Shown here: positions 16,777-26,035 of the stretch, piece after piece | Numbering within the stretch: the stretch's first letter is position 1 | Layout of the letters: each line of letters begins with the position of its first letter | Assembly: GCF_042139015.1 (NCBI RefSeq) | Contig: NZ_JBHIKY010000022.1 | Location: 1-63,058, forward strand | Source of the DNA: JBHIKY01 sp042139015 | GTDB taxonomy: Bacteria; Bacillota; Bacilli; Bacillales; Marinococcaceae | Reading direction: 5' to 3' | Length of the DNA: 63,058 nucleotides | Made by a program: the position numbers and the translations under genes | Notes under the pieces: generated by a model | Told to the model about the DNA's origin: nothing | The model's database searches: none | What the model saw: only the letters and a program-made list of their open reading frames with translations

Positions 16777-18669
16777 CTATGCTTCTTGTACCTTCGCCAT
16801 CCTGCCCTGCTCAATATAAACGAGCAATATAGAGATATCTGACGGATTCACGCCGGATACCCTGGAGGCCTGACCGACGGAGAGCGGCCTTACTTCAGCA
16901 AGCTTCTGCCTTGCTTCCGTAGCAATTCCGGAGATGGCTTCATAGTCGAGATTTTCCGGTATCCGTTTCTCTTCCATCTTTTTCATCCGTTCCACTTGTT
17001 CGAGCTGTTTGGCAATATATCCTTCATATTTTGTCTGAATTTCCACCTGCTCTGCAACATCCGGAGTCAGCGTTTCTTCCCCCGGTACAAATGGGATAAT
17101 ATCGTCATAGCCGAGCTCCGGCCTCTTTAACAGATGTGCTGCAGAAACAGCTTCCTTCATAGGAGAGGACTGTTTCGCCTCGAGCATTTTCTGCAGCTCT
17201 TGATCGGGCTTTACGATTGTTTTTTCAAGCCGTTGTTTTTCTTCGGCAATTTTTTCTTTTTTGCGGGAGTAACGCTCAAAACGCTCATCTGATATCAGGC
17301 CGATCTCATGCCCAATCTCAGTCAGCCGTAAATCGGCATTATCATGACGCAGCAGCAGGCGGTATTCTGCCCGGGACGTAAGAAGTCTGTAAGGCTCGTT
17401 GGTTCCTTTTGTGACTAGATCATCAATCATCACGCCAATATACGCGTCCGAGCGGTCAAGAATGACCCCTTTTTTCCCCTGTGCTTTACAAGCCGCATTA
17501 ATACCTGCCATTACTCCCTGGCCTGCTGCTTCCTCGTAACCTGACGTGCCATTGATTTGACCGGCAGTGAACAGGTTTTCCACATTTTTTGTCTCGAGCG
17601 TCGGCCACAGCTGGGTAGGCACGATTGCATCGTATTCAATCGCATAGCCGGGACGCATCATTCTCACGTTCTCAAGGCCCGGAATTGTTTTTAGCATATT
17701 AAATTGAACATCTTCCGGCAGGCTTGTAGAAAGCCCCTGGACATATACCTCTTTTGTGTTTCTTCCTTCTGGCTCAAGAAAGATCTGATGCTTCGGCTTG
17801 TCATTAAATCGGACAATTTTATCCTCTATTGATGGACAATAGCGGGGGCCTGTGCCTTCAATCATCCCTGAATACATCGGGGAACGCGTCAAATTGTCAT
17901 TAATAATTTGATGTGTTGCTTCCCCGGTGTAGGTGAGCCAGCACGGAAGCTGATCAGTAATATACTTGGTGGTTTCATAGGAAAACGCACGAGGTTTGTC
18001 ATCCCCCGGCTGGATCTCCGTTTTTTCGTAGTCAATACTGCTGCTGTTTACGCGTGGAGGCGTTCCTGTTTTGAAACGGACAAGTTCAAATCCGAGCTTT
18101 TTCAAACTGTGTGACAAATTAATGGAGGGCTGCATATTATTAGGGCCACTCTCATAGGCCAATTCGCCGAGAATAATTTTCCCCCGCAGATACGTGCCAG
18201 TCGTAACAATGACTGTTTTTCCCTGGTAAGCTGCTCCAGTATTCGTTACAACTCCTTTACAGACGCCGTCCTCTACAAGCAGCTCCTCCACCATGCCCTG
18301 GCGGAGAGTAAGGTTTTCTTCTTCTTCAAGTGTGTTTTTCATCTCATGCTGATACATAAACTTATCCGCCTGAGCACGCAGTGCCCGCACTGCTGGGCCT
18401 TTTCCTGTATTAAGCATACGCATTTGAATGTGTGTTTTATCAATATTTCGTGCCATTTCTCCACCGAGAGCATCAATTTCACGCACAACAATGCCTTTTG
18501 CAGGTCCGCCTACCGACGGGTTACACGGCATAAAAGCTACGGCATCAAGATTTAATGTCAGCATCAGCGTTTTGGATCCCATGCGTGCAGCGGCAAGGCC
18601 TGCTTCGACTCCGGCATGACCGGCACCGATGACAATAACGTCGTAGGTTCCGCCTTCATATCTCATCAT
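16777..18669 (-). CDS. mnmG: tRNA U34 carboxymethylaminomethyl synthase subunit MnmG
   Basis: FAD-dependent subunit that, with MnmE, installs cmnm5U at the wobble base of tRNAs. The N-terminal dinucleotide fold is VIVIGAGHAGVEAGLAAARMG; the family motifs MPCNPSVGGPAKG and FTAGQINGTSGYEEAAGQG and the C-terminal helical domain (LAEVRPLSVGQASRVSGVNPSDI) are all present. 630 aa, normal length. It directly follows mnmE and likely shares its transcript. Confidence 0.98.
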   Translation of the reverse strand: MMRYEGGTYDVIVIGAGHAGVEAGLAAARMGSKTLMLTLNLDAVAFMPCNPSVGGPAKGIVVREIDALGGEMARNIDKTHIQMRMLNTGKGPAVRALRAQADKFMYQHEMKNTLEEEENLTLRQGMVEELLVEDGVCKGVVTNTGAAYQGKTVIVTTGTYLRGKIILGELAYESGPNNMQPSINLSHSLKKLGFELVRFKTGTPPRVNSSSIDYEKTEIQPGDDKPRAFSYETTKYITDQLPCWLTYTGEATHQIINDNLTRSPMYSGMIEGTGPRYCPSIEDKIVRFNDKPKHQIFLEPEGRNTKEVYVQGLSTSLPEDVQFNMLKTIPGLENVRMMRPGYAIEYDAIVPTQLWPTLETKNVENLFTAGQINGTSGYEEAAGQGVMAGINAACKAQGKKGVILDRSDAYIGVMIDDLVTKGTNEPYRLLTSRAEYRLLLRHDNADLRLTEIGHEIGLISDERFERYSRKKEKIAEEKQRLEKTIVKPDQELQKMLEAKQSSPMKEAVSAAHLLKRPELGYDDIIPFVPGEETLTPDVAEQVEIQTKYEGYIAKQLEQVERMKKMEEKRIPENLDYEAISGIATEARQKLAEVRPLSVGQASRVSGVNPSDISILLVYIEQGRMAKVQEA

Positions 18670-18697
18670 TTATTCCTCCTTCAATTTCAATAGTTGA

Positions 18698-20074
18698 TTA
18701 TTTTCCAAGGCAAAATTGTGAAAACAATTGATCAATTAAACTGTCATGCACATTTTCACCAATAATTTCTCCAAGCTGTTCCCAGGCTCTAGTAATATCA
18801 ATTTGAACCATATCCACGGGGACTCCTGCTTCTGCCGCATCGAGAGCATCAATCACAGAACGTTTAGCTTGATTCAACAGCCCAATGTGGCGGGCGTTGG
18901 AAATATAGCTTAAATCTGCTCCTTCTACACCTTCTTCAAAGAACAGCTCTGCTATTGCTTGTTCGAGTTCCTCAATTCCTTCATCCTTGAGGAGGGAGGC
19001 TGCGATGATTGGACGTCCTGCAGCATTCTCTCTTACCACATCTTCATTTACTTTTTTAGGAAGGTCTGTTTTGTTCAACAAAATAATAGCATTTAATCCA
19101 TGAATAGCTTGAAAGAGTGCTTCGTCCTCCTTCGTCAGCTCGTCTGCACTATTAAGAACAAGTAATATAAGATCTGCTTCCTTTAATACCTGCCGGGACC
19201 GTTCTACTCCAATCTTTTCTACAATATCCTCTGTTTCGCGGATTCCGGCTGTATCAATTAATCGCAGCGGCACACCTCGCACATTGACATATTCCTCAAT
19301 AACATCCCTGGTTGTACCAGGTACATCAGTTACTATTGCTTTATTTTCATGAACGAGACTGTTCATTAACGATGATTTACCAACATTCGGTCTTCCAATG
19401 ATAGCTGTAGCAAGCCCTTCACGTAAAATCTTTCCCTGCTTGGCGGTCTGCAGCAGCTTTTCTATTTCGACTTTCACGTCGGAAGCTTTTTCTTGTAAAA
19501 GCTCAATCGTCAGTGATTCTGCATCATATTCAGGATAGTCAATGTTAACCTCTACATGAGCTACGGTTTCAAGCAGCTGCCGGCGCAGCCTCCGAATTTT
19601 TTCAGATAGTCTGCCATCCACCTGTTTAAATGCTACATTCATCGCTCTATCAGTTTTTGCACGGATTAAATCCATTACGCCCTCAGCCTGAGAAAGATCA
19701 ATTCGTCCATTTAAAAACGCACGCTTGGTAAACTCTCCCGGCTCCGCAAGCCGGGCTCCACTGCTCAGCACGATGTCGAGCACTCGATTGACCGACACCA
19801 GCCCGCCGTGGCAATTGATTTCGACAATGTCCTCGCGAGTAAAGGTCTTCGGAGCGCGAAGAACAGAAACCATGACCTCCTCTATATTTTTTCCCGTTTC
19901 CGGGTCACTAATATGACCGTAATGAATCGTATGCGTTTCCGCTTCGGATAACTGCTGCCGGCCTTTATATATTGTATCGACAATCGAAAACGCCTGACTG
20001 CCGCTTAACCTGACAATTGCGATGGCACCTTCTCCGGAAGGGGTCGAAATTGCAGCTATTGTATCCATTTCCAT
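18698..20074 (-). CDS. mnmE: tRNA modification GTPase MnmE
   Basis: GTPase partner of MnmG in wobble-uridine modification. It has an N-terminal tetrahydrofolate-binding domain (MEMDTIAAISTPSGEGAIAIVRLSG), a helical domain and an inserted G domain with GRPNVGKSSLMNSL, DVPGTTRD, DTAGIRETED and NKTD, ending in the catalytic FCLGK. 458 aa, complete. It precedes mnmG by 28 bases. Confidence 0.98.
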   Translation of the reverse strand: MEMDTIAAISTPSGEGAIAIVRLSGSQAFSIVDTIYKGRQQLSEAETHTIHYGHISDPETGKNIEEVMVSVLRAPKTFTREDIVEINCHGGLVSVNRVLDIVLSSGARLAEPGEFTKRAFLNGRIDLSQAEGVMDLIRAKTDRAMNVAFKQVDGRLSEKIRRLRRQLLETVAHVEVNIDYPEYDAESLTIELLQEKASDVKVEIEKLLQTAKQGKILREGLATAIIGRPNVGKSSLMNSLVHENKAIVTDVPGTTRDVIEEYVNVRGVPLRLIDTAGIRETEDIVEKIGVERSRQVLKEADLILLVLNSADELTKEDEALFQAIHGLNAIILLNKTDLPKKVNEDVVRENAAGRPIIAASLLKDEGIEELEQAIAELFFEEGVEGADLSYISNARHIGLLNQAKRSVIDALDAAEAGVPVDMVQIDITRAWEQLGEIIGENVHDSLIDQLFSQFCLGK

Positions 20075-20217
20075 GTTTCTTCCCCTCCTTTTTCAGGGTT
20101 TATCTATAAATTTAGAGGCTCAACTTTCATTGTGCGAAAGTTGAGTTAGAGATAATAATTTTTAGTATTCCCTAACATAACAGAATAGCACATACAGGCT
20201 GAAAGAGAAAGATGAGT

Positions 20218-20269
20218 GTATCCACATGTGGATAACTATTTCTCGGTGTTATTCATTTTATTATCCACA
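20218..20269. promoter_or_regulatory. DnaA-box cluster between mnmE and jag
   Basis: Perfect DnaA boxes lie at 20227-20235 (TGTGGATAA) and 20261-20269 (TTATCCACA), with a one-mismatch GTATCCACA at 20218-20226 abutting the first. They sit in the 305-base mnmE-jag gap, about 2.4 kb from the main oriC arrays. The same gap also holds a TCAACTTTC/GAAAGTTGA inverted repeat (about 20117-20145) that lacks a T-run. Confidence 0.8.
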
Positions 20270-20313
20270 AATCAGCAGCAGGAAAAACGTATAGATAATA
20301 AAAGCTGAGCGGA

Positions 20314-20347
20314 CAAAAAAATGCCCGGTCAATGGCTGACCAGGCAT
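20314..20347 (-). terminator. Terminator of the rpmH-rnpA-yidC-jag cluster
   Basis: The minus strand reads ATGCCTGGTCA-GCCAT-TGACCGGGCAT followed by TTTTTT, just behind the jag stop. Confidence 0.92.
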
Positions 20348-20379
20348 TTTCAGTAACAGTAAGAATCCGGAATGTACAG

Positions 20380-21006
20380 TTATTGATTTCGAAGTGCTAT
20401 GACCACGTGTCTTCTTGGTTCGGTGCCGTCTGAATACGTTTCAATATCGGTTGAATTCTGAAGAGCCGTATGAATAATCTTTCTTTCTCTTGCATTCATA
20501 GGTTCGAGTACTACTTTTCTGCCTGTTCTTCTCGCTTTATCAGCAAGTCTGTCCGCTAAATGTTCCAAAGCTTCCTGGCGTCGTTCCCGGTAATTTTCTG
20601 CGTCGAGAATGATACGTGCATACTTATCGGAATTCCGGTTGGCTACTAGATTGACTAGATACTGCAGAGAATCAAGAGTTTTTCCACGCTTTCCGATTAA
20701 CACGCCGATATCTTTACCGATTAGTTGAAATTCTGTCTCGCGACCTTTATTTATAAGCTCAATATCGACATCCACCTGCATGTCCAAAATTACCTGACGG
20801 AGAAACGCAGCAGCCTCCTCGACCGGGTCAATTTTTGGAGCTGCTTCTATTACAGCCGGTTTGAAGCCGATAATACCGAAGAATCCTTTCGATCCTTGAT
20901 CAAGCACCTCATATTCTATTTCCTCTTGACTATTTACTTCTAGTTTTTGCATGGCAAGTGAAATAGCTTCATCTACTGTTTTTCCGGAAATCTTTACTGT
21001 TTTCAC
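20380..21006 (-). CDS. jag: RNA-binding protein Jag (KhpB)
   Basis: SpoIIIJ-associated RNA-binding protein. The N-terminal Jag domain (MKTVKISGKTVDEAISLAMQ, ending GSKGFFGIIG) is followed by a KH domain with GKRGKTLDSLQYLVN and a C-terminal R3H domain (MNARERKIIHTAL, EPRRHVVIAL). 208 aa, the usual length. Its ATG overlaps the yidC stop by four bases, so it is coupled to the membrane insertase gene. Confidence 0.96.
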   Translation of the reverse strand: MKTVKISGKTVDEAISLAMQKLEVNSQEEIEYEVLDQGSKGFFGIIGFKPAVIEAAPKIDPVEEAAAFLRQVILDMQVDVDIELINKGRETEFQLIGKDIGVLIGKRGKTLDSLQYLVNLVANRNSDKYARIILDAENYRERRQEALEHLADRLADKARRTGRKVVLEPMNARERKIIHTALQNSTDIETYSDGTEPRRHVVIALRNQ

Positions 21007-21779
21007 TTTTTCTCCGCTCCTCCCGTTTTAGCAGCAGCTTTAGCGTCAGCTCTTTTTCTTGCTCCAGGACCGGTGATGAAATAAGTCTGAACAATCATGA
21101 AGAGGTTACCGACAACCCAATACAATGCCAGTGCTGACGGGAAGAAGAAGGCAAAACCAGTAATCATAAATGGCATCATATACATAATGATTTTCATTTG
21201 CGGATTATCTGTCACCATCATCATTTTCTGCTGGATAAATGTTGTCACCCCGGCAACAAGCGGTAAAATATAATCCGGCTGGCCAAGCTCAAACCATAGG
21301 AATTGATGCTGTTCTATCTCTCTAGTCCGCATAATTGCGTGATAAAAAGCGATTAAAATCGGCATTTGGATGAGAATAGGAAAACATCCCGCCAGCGGAT
21401 TTATGTTCTTTTCCTGAAAGAGCTTCATCGTTTCCTGCTGGAGCTGCTGCTGGGTTTTTTGATCTTTTGCGCTATATTTCTCTCTTAATTTCTGCATTTC
21501 AGGCTGCAATTCCTGCATGCCTCGTGCACTTTTTGTCTGTTTAATCATTAATGGCATAATGACAAGCCGGATAATTAAAGTAACAAAAATAATAGACAAT
21601 CCATAGCTTCCTCCAGCCCATCCAGCCATATGTATAAGCAGCCATGAAAGCGGATATACGAAAAATGAATTCCAAAATCCTTCACTCTCTGCATTTATCG
21701 GTTCATCAATTTCAAGACATCCAGTCATCAGTACCATCATAGTGACAAGCACTGCAGTGAGTCCTAATTTCTTGTACAC
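21003..21779 (-). CDS. yidC: Membrane protein insertase YidC (SpoIIIJ)
   Basis: Inserts and folds membrane proteins; SpoIIIJ is also needed for forespore sigma-G activity in B. subtilis. 258 aa with a lipoprotein signal ending LMTGC, then five membrane segments of the short Gram-positive YidC type. The hydrophilic-groove arginine is present in IIFVTLIIRLVIMPL, and the conserved NPLAGCFPILIQMPI follows. It starts at GTG 21779 behind AGGAGG and overlaps jag by four bases. Confidence 0.96.
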   Translation of the reverse strand: MYKKLGLTAVLVTMMVLMTGCLEIDEPINAESEGFWNSFFVYPLSWLLIHMAGWAGGSYGLSIIFVTLIIRLVIMPLMIKQTKSARGMQELQPEMQKLREKYSAKDQKTQQQLQQETMKLFQEKNINPLAGCFPILIQMPILIAFYHAIMRTREIEQHQFLWFELGQPDYILPLVAGVTTFIQQKMMMVTDNPQMKIIMYMMPFMITGFAFFFPSALALYWVVGNLFMIVQTYFITGPGARKRADAKAAAKTGGAEKK

Positions 21780-21963
21780 GAGTACTTTCCTCCTTGGCGA
21801 CCACGCATCCTCCCCATTGGAGACATACTTACGCCTTTATTTAAGCATTATTTTGAAAAGAGATTTTATGGAAGCGCCACACTACCACCACTCATTTTAG
21901 CTGAGTGTTAGAAATAAATAAAGACACAGAATAAATATGATAGAAAAATAGTTAGAAACAAAG

Positions 21964-22323
21964 TTAAGTAAAGGATTTTGGCTGTTTTTTTAAAACCTTT
22001 GCTTTTCTAGCCACATGTTCGAGGCTCTTAATTATTTCCGTAAAAGTCATTTCCAGCACTGGTTTTCGTGCAATAATCACATAATCATTTCCTGACTCGA
22101 GCCGGTCTCCCATTTCTCTTACAGCCTCTCTTAATAAACGCTTGATGCGGTTTCTTGTCACAGCATTTCCAATCTTTTTACTGACTGTCAGGCCTGTCCT
22201 GTGCTCCTGCTGCCCGGGTTTATTGAGTATATATAATACAAACTGCCGGTTTGCAAAGGAGGCCCCTTTCTCAAATACCTTGCTGAATTCATGATTTTTT
22301 TTGATACGCTGTTCCTTTTTCAT
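21964..22323 (-). CDS. rnpA: Ribonuclease P protein component
   Basis: Basic protein subunit of RNase P, which removes tRNA 5' leaders. It contains the signature GNAVTRNRIKRLLREA. I start at ATG 22323 (MKKEQRIKKNHEF), six bases behind GGGGAGGA, giving 119 aa; the longer open frame upstream (MVFFSLLIS...) runs through that ribosome-binding site and is not needed. It follows rpmH as in nearly all bacteria. Confidence 0.96.
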   Translation of the reverse strand: MKKEQRIKKNHEFSKVFEKGASFANRQFVLYILNKPGQQEHRTGLTVSKKIGNAVTRNRIKRLLREAVREMGDRLESGNDYVIIARKPVLEMTFTEIIKSLEHVARKAKVLKKQPKSFT

Positions 22324-22403
22324 AGAGATCCTCCCCGCCTCCCAGACATTTGCATTGAAGCTTATTAAAAGTGAAAAAAAGACCACTGTGAAATGCAGTG
22401 GCC

Positions 22404-22541
22404 TTAAGCAGACAATAATTTTCTTCCTTTACGGCGACGGTTTTTCAGCACCTGGCGTCCGTTCTTTGTGCTCATGCGTGCACGAAATCCGTGTACTTTT
22501 TTACGCTTGCGGTTATTGGGATTAAAGGTTGGTTTACCCAT
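22404..22541 (-). CDS. rpmH: 50S ribosomal protein L34
   Basis: 45-residue basic ribosomal protein MGKPTFNPNNRKRKKVHGF..., complete through RRRKGRKLLSA. I start at ATG 22541 behind GAGGTG; the open frame continues 15 codons upstream only by chance. It is the first gene of the leftward cluster and lies next to oriC. Confidence 0.97.
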   Translation of the reverse strand: MGKPTFNPNNRKRKKVHGFRARMSTKNGRQVLKNRRRKGRKLLSA

Positions 22542-22594
22542 ACTATACTTGCACCTCCTCGGTGAACGTTCTTTCTCAATGGACATTCCCGTAA

Positions 22595-22624
22595 ATTATA
22601 TAGAGGTTTGACGTCTGATGTCAA
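22595..22624 (-). promoter_or_regulatory. rpmH promoter
   Basis: On the minus strand TTGACA and TATAAT are separated by 18 bases, about 55 bases before rpmH; the transcript reads away from oriC. Confidence 0.88.
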
Positions 22625-22681
22625 GAAAATTTCTGATTAGTTTTTTCAGGTATTTCTGGATAAAGCGACAGCAAATTCAAT

Positions 22682-22944
22682 TGTGGATAAAATTTCGACA
22701 CGAACATAATGTTTTCGACAAGGTTATCTACAAGATACACACATAATATAGTGGTGTGGATAATTATAATACACAAGGTATTGATCGTGTGGATAACCTT
22801 TGCAAACCCCGTTGATTATAGTAAATAAATTTGATATGATGTATGTGTTTTACTCTGGATAACTACATATACGATTTTTTCTATCCACAGCTGTTAATAA
22901 CATTGTGGATAATTTTCCACAGGGGTTGAATCATTTTATCCACA
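22682..22944. other. oriC: oriC, dnaA-upstream DnaA-box array
   Basis: Five perfect DnaA boxes lie in the rpmH-dnaA gap: 22682-22690, 22755-22763, 22788-22796 and 22904-22912 (all TGTGGATAA) and 22936-22944 (TTATCCACA). One-mismatch copies lie at 22724, 22855, 22881 and 22913. This corresponds to the incA/incB half of a Bacillus bipartite origin and probably also autoregulates dnaA. The rest of the 22542-23149 gap has no gene; the dnaA promoter must lie between the boxes and 23130. Confidence 0.95.
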
Positions 22945-23149
22945 GTAATGTTTGTATTGTGAATATCCCCGCTTTCTACTATAATACTAAATCTGCCGAT
23001 TTTTATTGATAACCTGTGTATGAATGATGTGGTGTTCGCATTTACAAAACTTATACAATGAGATGAAACGGAGGCTTCCTACTTCAACTTAGAAAGGTGG
23101 AAGCCTTTCTTAAGTTTTTTTCTGAAAGGGGAAAAGGAGGGATTCAAGG

Positions 23150-24502
23150 TTGGAAAATATTACGGATTTATGGGATCAAACGCTGGAAGTGATTAGTAAA
23201 AAAGTCAGCAAACCGAGCTTTGAAACGTGGCTTAAATCTACAAAAGCATCTGAGCTCAAGGAAAATACAATCATCATTACTGCGCCGAATGAATTCGCCA
23301 GGGATTGGCTTGAAAATAGATATTCTACTTTAATAGCAGATACGTTGAAGGACATCACCGGTGCTGATTTGAAAGTAAAGTTTATCATTCCAGAAACAGA
23401 GGATCTGGATCAATTCTCTATAGAACAGGAAGTTAAAAAAACTCCTCCTAAAATAGATAATGATGCCGAAGAGGTTCCTAAAAGCATGTTAAATGATAAA
23501 TATACATTTAACACTTTTGTTATCGGCTCAGGTAACCGCTTTGCCCACGCAGCTTCCCTGGCTGTGGCGGAAGCTCCCGCCAAAGCCTACAATCCATTAT
23601 TTATTTATGGGGGAGTGGGACTCGGAAAAACTCACTTAATGCATGCCATCGGCCACTATGTCATTGATCACAATCCGAATGCCCGGGTAGTTTATCTTTC
23701 TTCTGAAAAGTTTACGAATGAATTTATAAATTCAATCAGAGATAATAAAGCTGTGAATTTTCGTAATAAATATCGAAGTGTTGACGTGCTGCTGATTGAT
23801 GATATTCAATTTTTAGCGGGAAAAGAACAAACGCAGGAAGAATTTTTCCATACGTTTAATGCACTGCATGAAGAAAGCAAACAAATCGTCATTTCGAGCG
23901 ACCGCCCTCCAAAAGAAATTCCGACGCTTGAAGATCGGCTCAGATCAAGATTTGAGTGGGGATTGATTACAGATATTACACCGCCGGATCTGGAAACTAG
24001 AATTGCGATCCTTCGAAAAAAAGCCAAAGCAGAAAAACTTGATATTCCTAATGAAGTTATGCTTTATATAGCTAATCAAATTGATACGAACATAAGAGAA
24101 CTTGAAGGAGCTCTTATCCGGGTAGTCGCATACTCCTCACTTATAAATCAGGATATGAATGCAGATCTCGCAGCAGAAGCGTTGAAGGATATAATTCCGA
24201 GCTCCAAGCCAAAAACAATTACAATACAAGACATTCAAGAGACAGTAGCAGATCATTATCAGATCAATACTCCGGACTTGAAGGCAAAAAAACGAACGAG
24301 AACAATTGCTTTTCCAAGACAGGTCGCAATGTATCTTTCCAGGGAGATGACGGAATCGTCTCTGCCGAAAATCGGCGGGGAATTCGGGGGACGTGACCAT
24401 ACCACTGTCATCCATGCACATGAAAAAATATCAAAAATGCTATCGACAGATACGGCTCTGCAAAAACAGCTGCAGGAAATTACTAACAGGCTCAAAAATT
24501 AA
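23150..24502 (+). CDS. dnaA: Chromosomal replication initiator DnaA
   Basis: AAA+ initiator that binds DnaA boxes and melts oriC. Domain I occupies about residues 1-85, domain III carries Walker A GGVGLGKTHLMHAIG, Walker B VLLIDDIQFLAGK and sensor motifs, and domain IV ends with the box-recognition signature GGRDHTTVIHAHEKI. 450 aa. The start is TTG 23150, behind AAAGGAGG; a TTG start is unusual for dnaA but the spacing and N-terminus (MENITDLWDQ) fit. It is flanked on both sides by DnaA boxes. Confidence 0.98.
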   Translation: MENITDLWDQTLEVISKKVSKPSFETWLKSTKASELKENTIIITAPNEFARDWLENRYSTLIADTLKDITGADLKVKFIIPETEDLDQFSIEQEVKKTPPKIDNDAEEVPKSMLNDKYTFNTFVIGSGNRFAHAASLAVAEAPAKAYNPLFIYGGVGLGKTHLMHAIGHYVIDHNPNARVVYLSSEKFTNEFINSIRDNKAVNFRNKYRSVDVLLIDDIQFLAGKEQTQEEFFHTFNALHEESKQIVISSDRPPKEIPTLEDRLRSRFEWGLITDITPPDLETRIAILRKKAKAEKLDIPNEVMLYIANQIDTNIRELEGALIRVVAYSSLINQDMNADLAAEALKDIIPSSKPKTITIQDIQETVADHYQINTPDLKAKKRTRTIAFPRQVAMYLSREMTESSLPKIGGEFGGRDHTTVIHAHEKISKMLSTDTALQKQLQEITNRLKN

Positions 24503-24532
24503 TGTGCACAAATCAAAAAAGTTGTGCACACT

Positions 24533-24655
24533 CTATCCACAAGTGGATAACCTTATTTCACATAGGGTTGGACGAACTTATCCACAGTAACCACAAGCCC
24601 TATTACTACTTCTACTAAAAATTCATTAATAATAAATATATATGCAAAGGGAGAT
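24533..24655. other. oriC: oriC, dnaA-dnaN half with DnaA-trio and unwinding element
   Basis: Boxes lie at 24533-24541 (CTATCCACA, one mismatch), 24542-24550 (AGTGGATAA, one mismatch) and 24578-24586 (perfect TTATCCACA). A triplet tract CTA-TTA-CTA-CTT-CTA-CTA follows at 24600-24619; its complement is the TAG-type DnaA-trio repeat onto which DnaA polymerises. Next comes an AT-rich unwinding element (about 24620-24652). The arrangement mirrors the B. subtilis incC/DUE region. Confidence 0.93.
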
Positions 24656-24661
24656 TAAACC

Positions 24662-25804
24662 ATGCACTTTATTATTCATAAGGACAAATTTGTCTATAGT
24701 GTTCAGCATGTAAACAAAGCTGTATCTTCCAGAACGACGATTCCTATTTTAACCGGTATAAAAATTGATGCTGCACGAGACGGTGTCACATTAACAGGAA
24801 GCGATTCGGATATATCGATTGAATCATTTATTCCAGCAGCTGATGAAGAAACGGAATATGTGGATGTAAAAGAAGAAGGAAGCATCGTACTATCAGCGAA
24901 ATTTTTTGCAGAAATCGTAAGGAAATTACCTGGAGATACTGTCGAAATAATTGTGCAGGATCAATTCGCAGCGACATTACGCTCCGCTTCTGTTGTCTTT
25001 AATTTAAACGGGCTTGATCCGGAAGAATATCCGAGACTCCCAAATCTCGCTGAGGATAACATTTTTAAACTCCCGCAGAATCTATTAAAGGATATGATCA
25101 AACAAACCGTTTTTGCCGTGTCCACTCAGGAAACACGCCCCGTGTTGACAGGTGTAAACCTGGAGGCGGAAAGAGCAGAATTAATCTGTACTGCAACAGA
25201 CAGTCACCGACTGGCCATGAGAAAAGCAGGGATTGAAACAAGTCTTGAAGAGCTTGCTTTATCTAATATTGTTATTCCAGGGAAAAGTCTGAGTGAATTA
25301 AATAAAATACTAGAGGATTCCGAGGAACAGGTCGAAATTATAGTAACTGACACCCAGATATTATTTAAATTTCAATATTTATTATTTTTCTCCAGGTTAC
25401 TTGATGGGAAATATCCAATCACTAAAAACATGATTCCCAACCAGGCGAAAACAACTATTGTTCTTTCTACAAAAGATCTGCTTCACTCATTAGAGAGGGC
25501 TTTGCTTCTGTCAAGAGAGGCTAAGAACAACGTTATTAACTTGAAAACCCTCGACGGCACCGAAATTGAAGTGAATTCAGTCTCCGCAGAGGTAGGGAAA
25601 GTTACCGAAAAGATAACCTGCAATGAGCTCGAAGGAGAAGAGCTGAGAATTTCTTTCAACGGAAAAAATATAATGGACGCTTTAAAAGTAATTGATAGTG
25701 AAACTGTTCGTATCATGTTTACAGGGGCAATGAGTCCATTTGTACTCCGGCCAACTGACCACGATCAAATGCTGCACTTATTCTCGCCTGTCAGAACCTA
25801 CTAA
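24662..25804 (+). CDS. dnaN: DNA polymerase III beta sliding clamp
   Basis: Ring-shaped clamp that tethers the polymerases. 380 aa with three homologous clamp domains; conserved stretches include SRTTIPILTGI, ETRPVLTGVNL, ATDSHRLAMRK and the C-terminal PVRTY. Its start is ATG 24662 behind AAAGGGAG, directly after the oriC unwinding element. It is probably cotranscribed with dnaA in part. Confidence 0.98.
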   Translation: MHFIIHKDKFVYSVQHVNKAVSSRTTIPILTGIKIDAARDGVTLTGSDSDISIESFIPAADEETEYVDVKEEGSIVLSAKFFAEIVRKLPGDTVEIIVQDQFAATLRSASVVFNLNGLDPEEYPRLPNLAEDNIFKLPQNLLKDMIKQTVFAVSTQETRPVLTGVNLEAERAELICTATDSHRLAMRKAGIETSLEELALSNIVIPGKSLSELNKILEDSEEQVEIIVTDTQILFKFQYLLFFSRLLDGKYPITKNMIPNQAKTTIVLSTKDLLHSLERALLLSREAKNNVINLKTLDGTEIEVNSVSAEVGKVTEKITCNELEGEELRISFNGKNIMDALKVIDSETVRIMFTGAMSPFVLRPTDHDQMLHLFSPVRTY

Positions 25805-25821
25805 CAAACTATAAAACCCTT

Positions 25822-25857
25822 GCTGCCTCTGGATTTCTCATATAGTCCAGAGGCAGC
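25822..25857. other. Strong hairpin behind dnaN
   Basis: A perfect 12-base stem GCTGCCTCTGGA / TCCAGAGGCAGC with a 12-base loop lies just after dnaN. There is no T-run, so it looks more like an mRNA-stabilising or attenuating hairpin than a standard terminator. Confidence 0.6.
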
Positions 25858-25910
25858 CTCTATGTCAGCAGAAAAGCCTTTCCCGGCGCCAGTGTATTCC
25901 ATATGTATTT

Positions 25911-25934
25911 ACTATTGGCACAAATGCCAATAGT
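25911..25934. promoter_or_regulatory. Palindrome before yaaA
   Basis: ACTATTGGCA-CAAA-TGCCAATAGT is a perfect 10-base inverted repeat, 12 bases before a TATAAT at 25946-25951. It could be an operator or a hairpin; the cognate regulator is not known to me. Confidence 0.5.
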
Positions 25935-26035
25935 TTAGTAAAATATATAATGTATCCATATGCCATCTGGAGGAGAGGAATACTTATATTCTGCCGGTGA
26001 TAAAGCAATGAGTGTTATAGTCAGGAGGACAAACC

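Noticed and set aside
22324..22386. Longer N-terminus for rnpA
   Set aside because: The extension runs through a strong ribosome-binding site placed for the internal ATG and is absent from the family.
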